Part shown: piece by piece, positions 43,006-50,813 of the stretch
Position numbering within the stretch: position 1 is the stretch's first letter
Layout: each line of letters begins with the position of its first letter
NCBI RefSeq assembly: GCF_002843235.3
Contig: NZ_CP031123.2
Span: 1,860,001-1,924,000 of the forward strand
From: Providencia huaxiensis
Lineage (GTDB): Bacteria > Pseudomonadota > Gammaproteobacteria > Enterobacterales > Enterobacteriaceae
Length of the DNA: 64,000 nucleotides
Direction of reading: 5' to 3'
Made by a program: the position numbers and the translations under genes
The notes under the pieces: generated by a model
What the model was told of the DNA's origin: nothing
Databases searched by the model: none
Seen by the model: only the letters and a program-made list of their open reading frames with translations

Positions 43006-43382
43006 CCAACCTTCCCCTCATGCTGAAGCTTTTTATTTTCAATAAACGCTAAATCTGTTCTAGCACTACGTAATCTGGCTTTGGTGTTCTTTTCTTCTTT
43101 CAGTAAAGCATCAACTGATTTACGCAGATCATCACGCTGTTCGGTTAGGGTTGAGACTTGCCTAAAAAGATGCTCAGCATCATTAGCTCTCAGTAAAAAA
43201 ACATCAAAAGCATCAACAATACACCCACAGTTTTTACACTTAACTGTCCTATGCTGCTCACTAACAATAACGGCATAGTGCTTACACTGAACCTGCCTAA
43301 AATCTCTTTTATCCTCTATCTGGGTTTCTAATACTGGTTTGGTATCGTCTGTGAAATTAACTTTGATAATATTGTCAGTCAT
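43002..43382 (-). CDS. Zinc-ribbon and coiled-coil early prophage protein
   Basis: The 126-residue product contains CKHYAV..., CKNCGCIVDAFDVFLL (a likely zinc-binding CxH/CxxC arrangement at about 33-57) followed by a long coiled coil (EHLFRQVSTLTEQRDDLRKSVDALLKEEKNTKARLRSA). It is a common type of small early-operon protein in lambdoid phages of this family with unknown role. It overlaps both neighbours slightly. Confidence 0.65.
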   Translation of the reverse strand: MTDNIIKVNFTDDTKPVLETQIEDKRDFRQVQCKHYAVIVSEQHRTVKCKNCGCIVDAFDVFLLRANDAEHLFRQVSTLTEQRDDLRKSVDALLKEEKNTKARLRSARTDLAFIENKKLQHEGKVG

Positions 43383-43671
43383 CCTTCTGGCCCTCTACTA
43401 TCAGGATTTCACGCTGATTATTGCTACACACATCATCACGCCCCTCAATCACACCAAACCAGCGCAAAAAGGCTTTACCGCTTAGGGTTGTAGCTTTCCA
43501 CATTTTCCCCGGATAAACGCCAGATGGAATTGAACTCGAGTAATCAGCCAATAGATTAAAGTCTTTGGCGCTCATAAGAGCGTGCGTATCATCAATAAGG
43601 ATATTTTTTCGACTTGGTTGGTCCCAGTACTTACCAAGAGAATCCGTCATAGGTGGAATTATGTTGTTCAC
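43375..43671 (-). CDS. Early prophage protein of unknown function
   Basis: The 98-residue product includes MTDSLGKYWDQPSRKNILIDDTHALMSAKDFNLL and GKMWKATTLSGKAFLRWFG. The pattern looks globular, with no membrane segment. It is linked to the gene upstream by an ATGA overlap (43668-43671). I see no motif that allows a functional call. Confidence 0.65.
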   Translation of the reverse strand: MNNIIPPMTDSLGKYWDQPSRKNILIDDTHALMSAKDFNLLADYSSSIPSGVYPGKMWKATTLSGKAFLRWFGVIEGRDDVCSNNQREILIVEGQKDD

Positions 43672-44015
43672 GACCTCACCTCCGATAAAAGTTTATTAAA
43701 CTGTAATATCAATGGGTTGTGCGTTTTCATTAACTCTTTAACATCACACTTAACATATGGCTTTGTTTTTACTCTATATTTCTTACTTTTATTATCTTGT
43801 ACGACTACTTTTTCGTAAGCGTTCTGCTGAAGTACATAAACAATAAAAGTTCCTTCCTTTCTGTCGGTTTTCACTACGGCACCAGCTCTAAGTAAAAACG
43901 CTATAGTATGCTTTGTGTGATTATCAGATGATGCATATATGCTTCTGATTTTCTTAGTTGTTATTTCATTACCCGCTTTAAACTCGCCCGCAATTCTTAG
44001 ATACAAAGGAGTCAT
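43668..44015 (-). CDS. Early prophage protein, winged-helix-like
   Basis: The 115-residue product starts at ATG 44013-44015, overlapping the Dam stop as ATGA, with GGGGAGG upstream. LYLRIAGEFKAGNEITTKKIRSIYASSDNHTKHTIAFLLRAGAVVK fits a winged helix, followed by a basic tail. It may bind nucleic acid. No family is recognised. An upstream extension of 31 codons overlaps Dam and is unlikely. Confidence 0.6.
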   Translation of the reverse strand: MTPLYLRIAGEFKAGNEITTKKIRSIYASSDNHTKHTIAFLLRAGAVVKTDRKEGTFIVYVLQQNAYEKVVVQDNKSKKYRVKTKPYVKCDVKELMKTHNPLILQFNKLLSEVRS

Positions 44016-44545
44016 ACCGCCTCCCCTAAAATTGCCTTGCCTACTTTCATTAAGCGATTCTTTGAGACATGCGTACCTACTGCCTTTGGCTCTACAAATG
44101 GACGCCAAATAAGAAGAATTGAGCCCTTACTGTTGCCCTTTTTCTCTTTTCCTGTGTTGGGATCAATAAAATTAATACGGCCATCGATGATAGTTCTAAC
44201 TTCATCAACGCTTTTTAGTGCCAGTGAGTACCAGGATGTTGATTTATCCGCTGGTAATAACATCACTATTGGCTGGTTTTGCTTTGTGCATTGCTCTGCG
44301 GCTTTAGCGATCCATGGTTTTATCTTGCTGTAAGGCGGGTTACACCATATCGCACCATTGCTTACCCAATCACTTTGTAATGCATTCTGTTCTAAGGTTA
44401 GGAAGTATGGGCATAGGGCGTTTTGTTCATTTGCGGCAGCATCTAACCAGAAACCAAACTCAAGCGTTAAAGCTTCAAATAACCATTGAGGCGTTTGCCA
44501 GCAATCTTTATCTTCTGGTGCGGTATTACTTGAATAAACAGCCAT
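44012..44545 (-). CDS. Phage DNA N6-adenine methyltransferase (Dam-type)
   Basis: The 177-residue enzyme belongs to the phage N-6-adenine methyltransferase family: WQTPQWLFEALTLEFGFWLDAAAN, motif IV NPPY (residues 69-72) in IWCNPPYSKIKPWIAKAAE, and MLLPADKSTSWY. It probably methylates GATC or a related site, masking phage DNA or timing replication. It shares one base with the upstream gene's stop (TAATG). With the enzyme at 39183-40241 this prophage encodes two methyltransferases. Confidence 0.9.
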   Translation of the reverse strand: MAVYSSNTAPEDKDCWQTPQWLFEALTLEFGFWLDAAANEQNALCPYFLTLEQNALQSDWVSNGAIWCNPPYSKIKPWIAKAAEQCTKQNQPIVMLLPADKSTSWYSLALKSVDEVRTIIDGRINFIDPNTGKEKKGNSKGSILLIWRPFVEPKAVGTHVSKNRLMKVGKAILGEAV

Positions 44546-44790
44546 TAGATAACACCTCGCTGCTGGTGGTGTTTGGCAAATTTACTGACAAACTCATAGC
44601 GTTGCTGAACATTGAAGCTGTCAATATGGTGGTTTAAGTGCTTGAACTTTCGACACATGACTAAAAAGTATCTATCTTTTTTCCAGTAGTCGCGTAACCC
44701 GCGTATAACCCACCAGCGGCGAATTTCTTTTAGCATTGAAATGATGCCCAACACGTCAACACCATAAATTTCTTTAGATTCACTACGCAT
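44545..44790 (-). CDS. Small protein next to the replication gene
   Basis: The 81-residue basic product starts at ATG 44788-44790, overlapping the replication gene's stop, behind GAGGTGA. It has a helical pattern (GIISMLKEIRRWWVIRGLRDYWKK, RKFKHLNHHIDSFNVQQRYEFVSKFA) and aromatic residues. It occupies the place of lambda P but is far too short to be a helicase loader of that type. No family is recognised. Confidence 0.6.
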   Translation of the reverse strand: MRSESKEIYGVDVLGIISMLKEIRRWWVIRGLRDYWKKDRYFLVMCRKFKHLNHHIDSFNVQQRYEFVSKFAKHHQQRGVI

Positions 44791-45851
44791 CACGCTGTCA
44801 CCTCTTTCGCTGCTTGCTCTGCTGCCTGTTGCCAAATCCCCTTCCATGCCGAACGCCCTGCAAATTCATTTAGGCGACCTAGGCCACTTCTGCTAGCCAT
44901 TTCTTTGGCAATTTCTTGGATCCTGTTAGCTGGCTTCCAACCTGTTGAGAAAATTTGAGTAAATACCGTGTCACGCTCAACCGTATCGATATGAACAACC
45001 ACTTCCCCCGGCTTCAGCCATTTACCGTTAACGCACGCGGGGCGACCTGCTTCATGCCATTTTTGAGCCTTTTCAAAGTACTCCATGCAATTTTCAGGGC
45101 TAAATAATGTTTTAGGGCGCAGGTAGTCGCTCATTTTTGAATCATTCAGCCACTTGGCTGTGGTGTAGTCAGTCACCAGGATTAAATCATCAGCGATATA
45201 GTTTTCAGCTAGACGGGCTCTGATATGACCCATTGTTGTTTTTCCATCCCGGTAACTTGAGTTAGTGACCTTGTTGAAATGATTTAAAACAATTTGCGCA
45301 TGGTCGGGCTCAGCATGAGCCTGACAAAAAGAGTTACTCTCTGTTGTAATCTCTTGAGTATTCTCTGTAGTACTCTCTGTAAGATCAGGGCAATTTGCCC
45401 CGTTCGATGGGGTCATTTTGGTATTATTCGAGCGTTTCATTTTGCGCTTATCGATGAGGTCATTTTGACCTGTTAGAACACGGTCGGATGAACTGTTCGA
45501 TTGGGTCAATTTGACCTCATCGGATAACAACGCATGTTCATAATTTATTGAGTAATAATTTGTGCGGTCATGGGTGCGTTTATTGATCTGCTCAATATTT
45601 AATACGCCCAATTTTTTTAAATTGTTAAATGCACGCTTAATTGTGGATTCAGAAAAATATGGGAACTGTTCACGCCATTCTTCAATAGTGTTATAAATCC
45701 AGCGGTGCCCCTCATGGTCAATGCCCGAAGAGGTTTCAGATAGCCAGTATTGAACTTGCTGAAGCAATAAAGCCTCATTCAAGCCCAAGCGTACCGCCAG
45801 TTCAGGTATAACAATTTGTGGGCGTGTTTTAAGTAGTAACAAGCTGCTCAT
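44790..45851 (-). CDS. Phage replication protein (O/replisome-organiser type)
   Basis: The 353-residue protein begins with a winged-helix domain (ELAVRLGLNEALLLQQVQYWLSETSSG, WREQFPYFSESTIKRAFNNLKKLGVLNIEQ) that should bind the origin. A Ser/Asn/Thr-rich linker follows, then the conserved phage C-terminal domain (VLNHFNKVTNSSYRDGKTTMGHIRARL, YLRPKTLFSPENCMEYF). That domain is common in phage replisome organisers. No separate helicase loader is obvious. An origin inside the gene is likely by analogy to lambda. Confidence 0.82.
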   Translation of the reverse strand: MSSLLLLKTRPQIVIPELAVRLGLNEALLLQQVQYWLSETSSGIDHEGHRWIYNTIEEWREQFPYFSESTIKRAFNNLKKLGVLNIEQINKRTHDRTNYYSINYEHALLSDEVKLTQSNSSSDRVLTGQNDLIDKRKMKRSNNTKMTPSNGANCPDLTESTTENTQEITTESNSFCQAHAEPDHAQIVLNHFNKVTNSSYRDGKTTMGHIRARLAENYIADDLILVTDYTTAKWLNDSKMSDYLRPKTLFSPENCMEYFEKAQKWHEAGRPACVNGKWLKPGEVVVHIDTVERDTVFTQIFSTGWKPANRIQEIAKEMASRSGLGRLNEFAGRSAWKGIWQQAAEQAAKEVTA

Positions 45852-46030
45852 TCCATCACCCTTGTGAATTCGGCTTTAAATTTGTACAAAGGGGCGAAGC
45901 ATTCATGTTCATAACCGTCACGCATGAAAATGACCCACTGTTTGACTCGGTCATAACGTATGACACGAACACGAATACCGCGCTTATCCAGATACACCCG
46001 ATTAAGATTATTGCTATTTTCATTAGACAT
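45848..46030 (-). CDS. DUF4222-family small protein
   Basis: The 60-residue product matches DUF4222: VYLDKRGIRVRVIRYDRVKQWVIFMRDGYEHECFAPLYKFKAEFTRV. This is a small beta-rich family found beside replication genes in enteric prophages, without known function. It overlaps the replication gene by 4 bp and the next gene by 8 bp. Confidence 0.8.
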   Translation of the reverse strand: MSNENSNNLNRVYLDKRGIRVRVIRYDRVKQWVIFMRDGYEHECFAPLYKFKAEFTRVME

Positions 46031-46229
46031 GCGCCTCGCCTTTGCTATTGAAATAAAAGTTAGCCCAATCGTTTCTCAACTCAGCGATATCTACCAATTG
46101 CTGCTCAGTCTGGTAGTTGCCCGAGGCATCTGCTGAAGTTATGATTTCTACATATTGAAACGGACCACTTTTAGAAGCTGGTAAGCAGCGGAATTGCTTT
46201 TTAGCTCTGATTTGGTTTAAACTGCTCAT
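46023..46229 (-). CDS. 68-residue early prophage protein
   Basis: The start is ATG 46227-46229, with GGAG eight bases upstream; the frame is open further but without a ribosome site. SSLNQIRAKKQFRCLPASKSGPFQYVEIIT followed by QQLVDIAELRNDWANFYFNSKGEA suggests a small basic domain and a helix. It lies between the cII-like gene and the DUF4222 gene. No family is recognised. Confidence 0.55.
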   Translation of the reverse strand: MSSLNQIRAKKQFRCLPASKSGPFQYVEIITSADASGNYQTEQQLVDIAELRNDWANFYFNSKGEAHV

Positions 46230-46309
46230 GCTAATTACTCCACAAATGTTTTTAGCGACCCCGACGCCCGGACCGCATATCTGGGCGTCACCCTTTCTGG
46301 CTATGCTCA

Positions 46310-46768
46310 TCATTGTTTAATCCCATAAACGCTTTCTAAAGAACCCACGAAGCCCAACGCATAAGCAAAGACTTTCTCCATTTTTCTGTAGATAGCTGTA
46401 ATTTCATCTGGTGTTAAAACGCCATCAGAAATACTGTCTTTGATTAAGACGCTTAGCGCCCCTTGCATTGCTCCCAAGCGCATTTGAATATCGAACAATT
46501 CAACCTTGTCTAAGCTTTCAGCTTCAATTTTTACTGACGGGGTAATCCCGTGGCGTTCCATGTGATAAGCCACCAGCAGATCAGTACCGGATAACTCTTC
46601 AATCGCTTCCAGCTCATCAATCTCAAAGAAACGACAGCCGTTTTTCTCATACAGCTTGTTGTTGAAAGTAGTTTCAGAAATACCCAAAGCACCCGCCATC
46701 GCTGAACGACCACCGGGGAATGCCTTACACATCTCTTTCACGACTTCTTTTAGTGTTTGTTTGCACAT
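46310..46768 (-). CDS. CII-type regulatory protein (YmfL family)
   Basis: The 152-residue protein resembles e14 YmfL and related CII-family regulators: TLKEVVKEMCKAFPGGRSAMAGALGISETTFNNKLYEKNGCRFFEIDELEAIEELSG holds the helix-turn-helix at about residues 20-45. A helical C-terminal part follows. It is in the cII position, downstream of cro in the rightward early operon, and should influence the lysis-lysogeny choice. Confidence 0.83.
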   Translation of the reverse strand: MCKQTLKEVVKEMCKAFPGGRSAMAGALGISETTFNNKLYEKNGCRFFEIDELEAIEELSGTDLLVAYHMERHGITPSVKIEAESLDKVELFDIQMRLGAMQGALSVLIKDSISDGVLTPDEITAIYRKMEKVFAYALGFVGSLESVYGIKQ

Positions 46769-46844
46769 ATCTACAATTCCGTTGTTTTGTTTGTAGTTAA
46801 CACATCAGATTTCCTTTGATAAATTCCATAACAACTTTTAATTG

Positions 46845-47081
46845 TTATGGATATAAATCAGGACGTAATTTGCTTCTAGAAACCCCTGATGCCTGTTCAA
46901 CAACAAGGACTTTGTCTGCTGGAACCCTTTTGTTTCTATTTAGCCAATTCCAGATTTGTTGCTGCTTGACTGGCTTATTCAGAAGCTCACTAATACGTTT
47001 TGCTAGTTGTGTTTGCCCACCAGCCGCAACAATTGCTGTTTGTAGTCCAGCAACGCATGATTCATCGGTTACATGCACCAT
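46845..47081 (-). CDS. Cro-like regulator (YdaS type)
   Basis: The 78-residue protein is divergent to the repressor. GLQTAIVAAGGQTQLAKRISELLNKPVKQQQIWNWLNRNKRVPADKVLVVEQASG is a YdaS/Cro-type helix-turn-helix. GGGGGAG precedes its ATG. It is the first gene of the pR operon and should bind the same operators as the repressor to shut it off during lytic growth. Confidence 0.87.
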   Translation of the reverse strand: MVHVTDESCVAGLQTAIVAAGGQTQLAKRISELLNKPVKQQQIWNWLNRNKRVPADKVLVVEQASGVSRSKLRPDLYP

Positions 47082-47090
47082 AACTCCCCC

Positions 47091-47189
47091 AAAGTTGTAA
47101 TTAACAACTTTATCTTAATCCATGACAACAACTTTGACAACTTTTAGATGTTGGAAGTATCAACACTTAAAGTTGTAAAATACAATTTC
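47091..47189. promoter_or_regulatory. OR-type operator cluster with divergent pR and pRM
   Basis: ACAACTTT or its complement occurs five times: AAAGTTGT/ACAACTTT as a perfect inverted pair around 5 bp (47091-47111), direct copies at 47128-47135 and 47137-47144, and AAAGTTGT with a degenerate partner at 47169-47189. Minus-strand pR fits TTGTCA (47135-47140), 17 bp, TAAGAT (47112-47117). Plus-strand pRM fits TTGACA (47134-47139), 18 bp, TATCAA (47158-47163). Confidence 0.75.
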
Positions 47190-47204
47190 GAGGGAGGGAA
47201 ATGT

Positions 47205-47891
47205 ATGTCGATAGCTAAACGGTTGTTAGAAGCACGAGTTAAAGCAGGAATGAGCCAAGCAGACCTTGCAGAGAAAGTTGGCGTCAGTCAGCAGTCAATT
47301 CAAAAGATTGAGGCAGGACAAACAAATGCCCCAAGAAGGATTGCAGATATAGCCAAAGCAGTTAATGTTTCAGCCCATTGGTTGCAGTTTGGGGCTAGGG
47401 ACGAAAATGGAAAAAAAACAGACTATGAAGTAAAGGAATGGGAAGAGGTTCCAACTTATAGTGATGCTGACTTTGTGGATATTCCCGTGCTTGATATTGA
47501 ATTAGCCGCTGGTTGTGGCGCAAATGCAGAAGTTGTTGAATCTGAAGAATATACATATCCATTTCGTAGGGATGAACTACGTAAACATGGTGTCAGTGCA
47601 AGTAATGCGCGAATTGTAAAAATAGTTGGGAATAGCTTATTCCCTGTGTTGAATGGAGGCGACCTTGTCGCCATTGATGTTAGCAATAAAAAAATAAAAG
47701 ATGGCGACCTTTACGCGATAAGGGATGGCGTGTTATTGCGCGTTAAAATCTTGATTTATCGGCCTGATGGAGGCTTGGTAATACGTAGCTTCAATAGGGA
47801 TGAGTATCCCGATGAGCAACTACCAAGAAGTGAAGCTGTAACTAGAGTGCATGTTATTGGCCGGGTTTTCTGGTCTTCTAGAAGCTGGTAG
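47205..47891 (+). CDS. CI-type repressor with LexA-like autoprotease
   Basis: The 228-residue repressor has an N-terminal helix-turn-helix (SQADLAEKVGVSQQSIQKIE, residues 17-36) and a C-terminal S24 peptidase domain. The self-cleavage site is Ala102-Gly103 in ELAAGCG, with nucleophile Ser144 in VGNSLFPVL and general base Lys181. RecA-stimulated cleavage on DNA damage should induce the prophage. ATG 47205 is chosen for its GGAGGG site. The gene is followed by a strong terminator before the pL region. Confidence 0.92.
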   Translation: MSIAKRLLEARVKAGMSQADLAEKVGVSQQSIQKIEAGQTNAPRRIADIAKAVNVSAHWLQFGARDENGKKTDYEVKEWEEVPTYSDADFVDIPVLDIELAAGCGANAEVVESEEYTYPFRRDELRKHGVSASNARIVKIVGNSLFPVLNGGDLVAIDVSNKKIKDGDLYAIRDGVLLRVKILIYRPDGGLVIRSFNRDEYPDEQLPRSEAVTRVHVIGRVFWSSRSW

Positions 47892-47940
47892 AGCATCCAA
47901 TAGTTTCTTCCCACCTGCCGATACCTAAGATTATCACCCG

Positions 47941-47987
47941 CCACCTTTTGTAACTAAATCACCTCCAGTTACAAAGGGTGGTCTTTT
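47941..47987 (+). terminator. Strong terminator after the repressor gene
   Basis: CCACCTTTTGTAACT (47941-47955) pairs over 15 bp, with one G-T pair, with AGTTACAAAGGGTGG (47967-47981), followed by TCTTTT. It insulates the repressor unit from the pL operon. Confidence 0.85.
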
Positions 47988-48069
47988 CTACTCTACTAAA
48001 ACCCATTAAGCATGATTAGATAAGTTATTTACTCCTGCTTTATCTTTTCACCACGCAAACAAACAACAT

Positions 48070-48157
48070 AAAGTTGTTGACAACTTCATTTAATACAACT
48101 AAATTACAACTTAAGGATGTTTGAGAAATAAACTGTTCACAACAACTTTAACAACTT
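48070..48157. promoter_or_regulatory. OL-type operator cluster with pL promoter
   Basis: The repressor octamer recurs here: AAAGTTGT facing ACAACTT (48070-48086), ACAACT and ACAACTT near 48096 and 48106, and ACAACTTT plus ACAACTT at 48142-48157. A perfect -35 TTGACA (48077-48082), 17 bp and TAAATT (48100-48105) form pL, overlapped by the first inverted pair. The same octamer at OR implies joint control by repressor and Cro. Confidence 0.72.
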
Positions 48158-48169
48158 AAGGGAGAGCCC

Positions 48170-48391
48170 ATGCAAACTAATTCAACAAATCCAATCATTA
48201 CTTTTAACAATCCAATGTCTACTGAGGAAATTCACGCGTGGATTTTGGAGAAGGCCGCTGCACTTAAAAAGCTTGAAGAACTTAATTCTTACTACGCTGA
48301 ACTGAAAAGTAAGCTTGAAAAAACCGAAGATGATATTTACGAGCAAACTGAAATCTGCAATGCGGGCCTTGGCTTAGTTACTGCCAACTAA
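48170..48391 (+). CDS. First gene of the pL operon, small helical protein
   Basis: The 73-residue acidic product is mostly helical ([46 protein letters not shown]), like a short coiled coil. AGGGAGAG precedes the ATG. It occupies the position of lambda N but lacks an arginine-rich RNA-binding segment, so it is not an N-type antiterminator by sequence. No family is recognised. Confidence 0.6.
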   Translation: MQTNSTNPIITFNNPMSTEEIHAWILEKAAALKKLEELNSYYAELKSKLEKTEDDIYEQTEICNAGLGLVTAN

Positions 48392-48417
48392 TCAACTTAT
48401 TGTGTGGAGTGCTTAGT

Positions 48418-48612
48418 ATGGGAATGCTTATTTTAACCCGTAGAGTCAGTGAAGAAGTCATGATCGGCGATGATATTAAAATTAAAATCTTAGGGGTCAA
48501 AGGAAACCAAGTGCGGATTGGTGTCGCTGCCCCCGAAGATGTATCAGTACATCGTGAAGAAATTTATCAACGTGTTTTAGCTGAAAGAAATAATGCCAGT
48601 GCTAATAAGTAG
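48418..48612 (+). CDS. csrA: Phage-encoded CsrA/RsmA homologue
   Basis: The 64-residue protein is a complete Csr[16 protein letters not shown] at the N terminus (after Met-Gly), [29 protein letters not shown] with the RNA-binding Arg of strand 5, and a short tail. CsrA dimers bind GGA motifs in leaders and block translation of carbon-storage, motility and virulence genes. ATG 48418 is set by GGAG eight bases upstream. This copy is in the pL early operon, under repressor control, and differs enough from host CsrA to be a phage lineage. Confidence 0.93.
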   Translation: MGMLILTRRVSEEVMIGDDIKIKILGVKGNQVRIGVAAPEDVSVHREEIYQRVLAERNNASANK

Positions 48613-48804
48613 TTATTGATAGTTTTGGTGGCGACCTGAATCTTCCACACTACGAGGTCGATGATAATGTTCTATTCAGTAGCCACCCTTTTTACATCAC
48701 ACATAAGACCGCTGATATTTAATCAGTCCATACTAGGTAATATGTTTTAATTATTATTAGCGGTCTTATTTGTGGAGTAATAACCTAATTATGAGGATCT
48801 ACTC
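48613..48804 (+). ncRNA. Repeat-rich structured RNA segment after phage csrA
   Basis: No gene lies here, but three nested structures do. GGTGGC near 48627 pairs with GCCACC near 48682 and is followed by T5, giving a terminator-ended RNA of about 70 nt. Inside it CGACCT pairs with AGGTCG, and CTGAAT could pair with ATTCAG, so alternative folds exist. Downstream ATAAGACCGCT (48703-48713) and AGCGGTCTTAT (48759-48769) are exact complements 45 nt apart. The layout recalls phage antisense RNAs of the C4 type. Confidence 0.5.
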
Positions 48805-49176
48805 ATGAGTGAAGATAGAAAAACAAATATACCTGAATTTTTAGGCGAATTAGATGCAGGAATATTTGAAAATAAAGTTGCAGCTGTATTAAATGATGTT
48901 GCACTAGGTGTTATAAATCACGCAGGGAAAGGAAAAGTTATTATTGAAATGGATATCTCTCGAATGAATAATTCAATCGAGGAAAAGCGAGTATTAATCC
49001 AACATAAACTTAAGTTTACTGCACCAACACCAAAGGGAAAAAGATCGGAGGAGGACACTACTGAAACGCCAATGTACGTAAATAAAGGCGGCAAGCTTTC
49101 GATTATGCAAGAAGATCAGGGACAGCTTTTTTCAATTAAAGGCGAACCTGACGGGAAATTAAAACAAGTTAATTAA
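48805..49176 (+). CDS. Small protein paired with the DUF2303 gene
   Basis: The 123-residue acidic protein (PEFLGELDAGIFENKVAAVLNDVALGVINHAGKGKVIIEMDISRM...) begins with a helix and continues as beta strands, ending in a flexible tail. Genes of this type regularly precede DUF2303/YfdQ genes in enteric prophages, so the two products may act together. The function is not known. Confidence 0.68.
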   Translation: MSEDRKTNIPEFLGELDAGIFENKVAAVLNDVALGVINHAGKGKVIIEMDISRMNNSIEEKRVLIQHKLKFTAPTPKGKRSEEDTTETPMYVNKGGKLSIMQEDQGQLFSIKGEPDGKLKQVN

Positions 49177-49236
49177 TTTCTTTTTTATTTAAAACTCAAT
49201 CTTTAAAAATACTTTATTAAATAAGTAGGAGCTTTT

Positions 49237-50064
49237 ATGTCTCAATTAAATGGTGATGCTATTTCTCAAATTACAGAACTAGCTATTTCCGGTGTTCGTT
49301 TAGGTGCTGTAGAAAATATGCCTTGCCCTGCTGTTGCTAAACCTGAAGGGCTTGAAATTGTAAATCTTGAAAAGTATCAAAATAATCGTTACCGCTTCCG
49401 TGGCTCATTAAAAACCACCAGCATTAGCGATTTTGTTAAATATTGTATTGGTTATTCTGATGCAGATGGTGTTCGTTGTTTTATCAATGCTGAAGATATG
49501 AGCGCAAAAACTATCTTTAATCTCGGTACTATTGCAGCTCCTGGTCACGCAGATAACTCTGCTGTAATTGGCCTGAAAAAAACATCCCCTTTTTCCGCTG
49601 TTCTATCCATTAATGGGCGTAAACAAGGACAAAAAGAACTTGCTGAGTGGTTGGAAGATTGGCGCGATTTCCTATTGGCTTTCGACGCTGAAGGTAATGT
49701 TCTCGATATTAAGCAGGCTATTGGTGCTGTTCGTCGAATTACTATTGAATCAAGCCGTTCATCCGATCATGAAGATAGCGATTTTTCGGCTAAGAAATCA
49801 ATTATGGAAAACGTCGAAGCAAAAAGCAAAGACATTATGCCAGCTGCTTTTGAGTTCAAATGTACCCCCTATGAAGAATTGCAAGAACGCGCAATTAAAC
49901 TTCGTTATAGCATTTTAACTTCACACGATACGCCAGCATTAGTTCTTCGTATTGTTCAACTTGAAAATTTAGAAGAACAAATGGCACAGGAATTTCGTGA
50001 TCTGCTTGCTTCCAAATTTGAAGTCTCTCAGATCGAAACATTCATTGGGAATTTTTCAGCTTAA
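49237..50064 (+). CDS. DUF2303 (YfdQ) family protein
   Basis: The 275-residue protein matches DUF2303, represented by YfdQ in the E. coli CPS-53 prophage: FRGSLKTTSISDFVKYC, DADGVRCFINAEDMSAKTIFNLGT, PGHADNSAVIGLKKTSPF and LAEWLEDWRDFLLAFD. It is commonly found in the recombination region of lambdoid phages. No enzymatic activity is established. AGGAG precedes the ATG. Confidence 0.85.
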   Translation: MSQLNGDAISQITELAISGVRLGAVENMPCPAVAKPEGLEIVNLEKYQNNRYRFRGSLKTTSISDFVKYCIGYSDADGVRCFINAEDMSAKTIFNLGTIAAPGHADNSAVIGLKKTSPFSAVLSINGRKQGQKELAEWLEDWRDFLLAFDAEGNVLDIKQAIGAVRRITIESSRSSDHEDSDFSAKKSIMENVEAKSKDIMPAAFEFKCTPYEELQERAIKLRYSILTSHDTPALVLRIVQLENLEEQMAQEFRDLLASKFEVSQIETFIGNFSA

Positions 50065-50168
50065 CTAATTTATGCGCCGCTGAACTGGTGGCGCTATTTA
50101 TTATAGTGAATCAATAAAATTAGAATGATAAACTAAAGCTTTATAATTTTAAAAAATTTAGAGGACTT

Positions 50169-50744
50169 ATGAAACTACGTGAATATAGACAAGAGTTGCG
50201 GAGCAAACAACAAAAGAATGTATTTGGCAACACCCCAAAAAATGATGAGGATTTAAATAATTATATTCAAAATATGGTAAATGATGGTGTAATTGATACA
50301 TTATTAATTTTAACATCCCTCTTGGCATCTTTGTCTTTCGCATTTTTTATTGGTTTGCTTAGTGTAAACTCAGCAGTGATTGAGAGTTCTACCTCAATCA
50401 AAATCGCTATATTTTTAATTTCAATCTCATTATCTCTAAACACATTATTTTCATTAATAATATTCCATTCAAAAAACAGAAGTGATTCACAAGGTATTCA
50501 TGTCTTATGCATAACTTTAACTAAGAGTTATATCAGGATACTTTATGGAATTTCTATGTTTTCACTCCCATTAGGGTTCTTATTCCTCATATATTACTTT
50601 TCTCCTTTTATTTTTATCTTTTCCTTCATATTTATTTGCATACTATTATTTCTATGGAACAAAGCAGAAGAAGACTCTAGGCAAGTTTTTAAAAAGTTAA
50701 ATTTATTAAATAATAAAACGCAAGAAAGCAATGATCAAAACTGA
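50169..50744 (+). CDS. Four-helix membrane protein of unknown function
   Basis: The 191-residue product has a charged cytoplasmic N terminus (REYRQELRSKQQK), about four membrane helices (residues about 42-64, 76-98, 118-138, 140-163) and a charged Asn-rich tail. The gene is markedly AT-rich, which suggests late acquisition. It lies between DUF2303 and xis, a common cargo site. No family is recognised; phage exclusion is conceivable. Confidence 0.6.
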   Translation: MKLREYRQELRSKQQKNVFGNTPKNDEDLNNYIQNMVNDGVIDTLLILTSLLASLSFAFFIGLLSVNSAVIESSTSIKIAIFLISISLSLNTLFSLIIFHSKNRSDSQGIHVLCITLTKSYIRILYGISMFSLPLGFLFLIYYFSPFIFIFSFIFICILLFLWNKAEEDSRQVFKKLNLLNNKTQESNDQN

Positions 50745-50813
50745 TTATTAGCAACATAGTGTTAAGCTCAATAATATAAATCTGTATGCGGCAGATGTGT
50801 GGAGGTATTTACT

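Noticed and set aside
48170..48391. N-type antitermination protein
   Set aside because: The position fits lambda N, but the product is acidic and lacks an arginine-rich motif.
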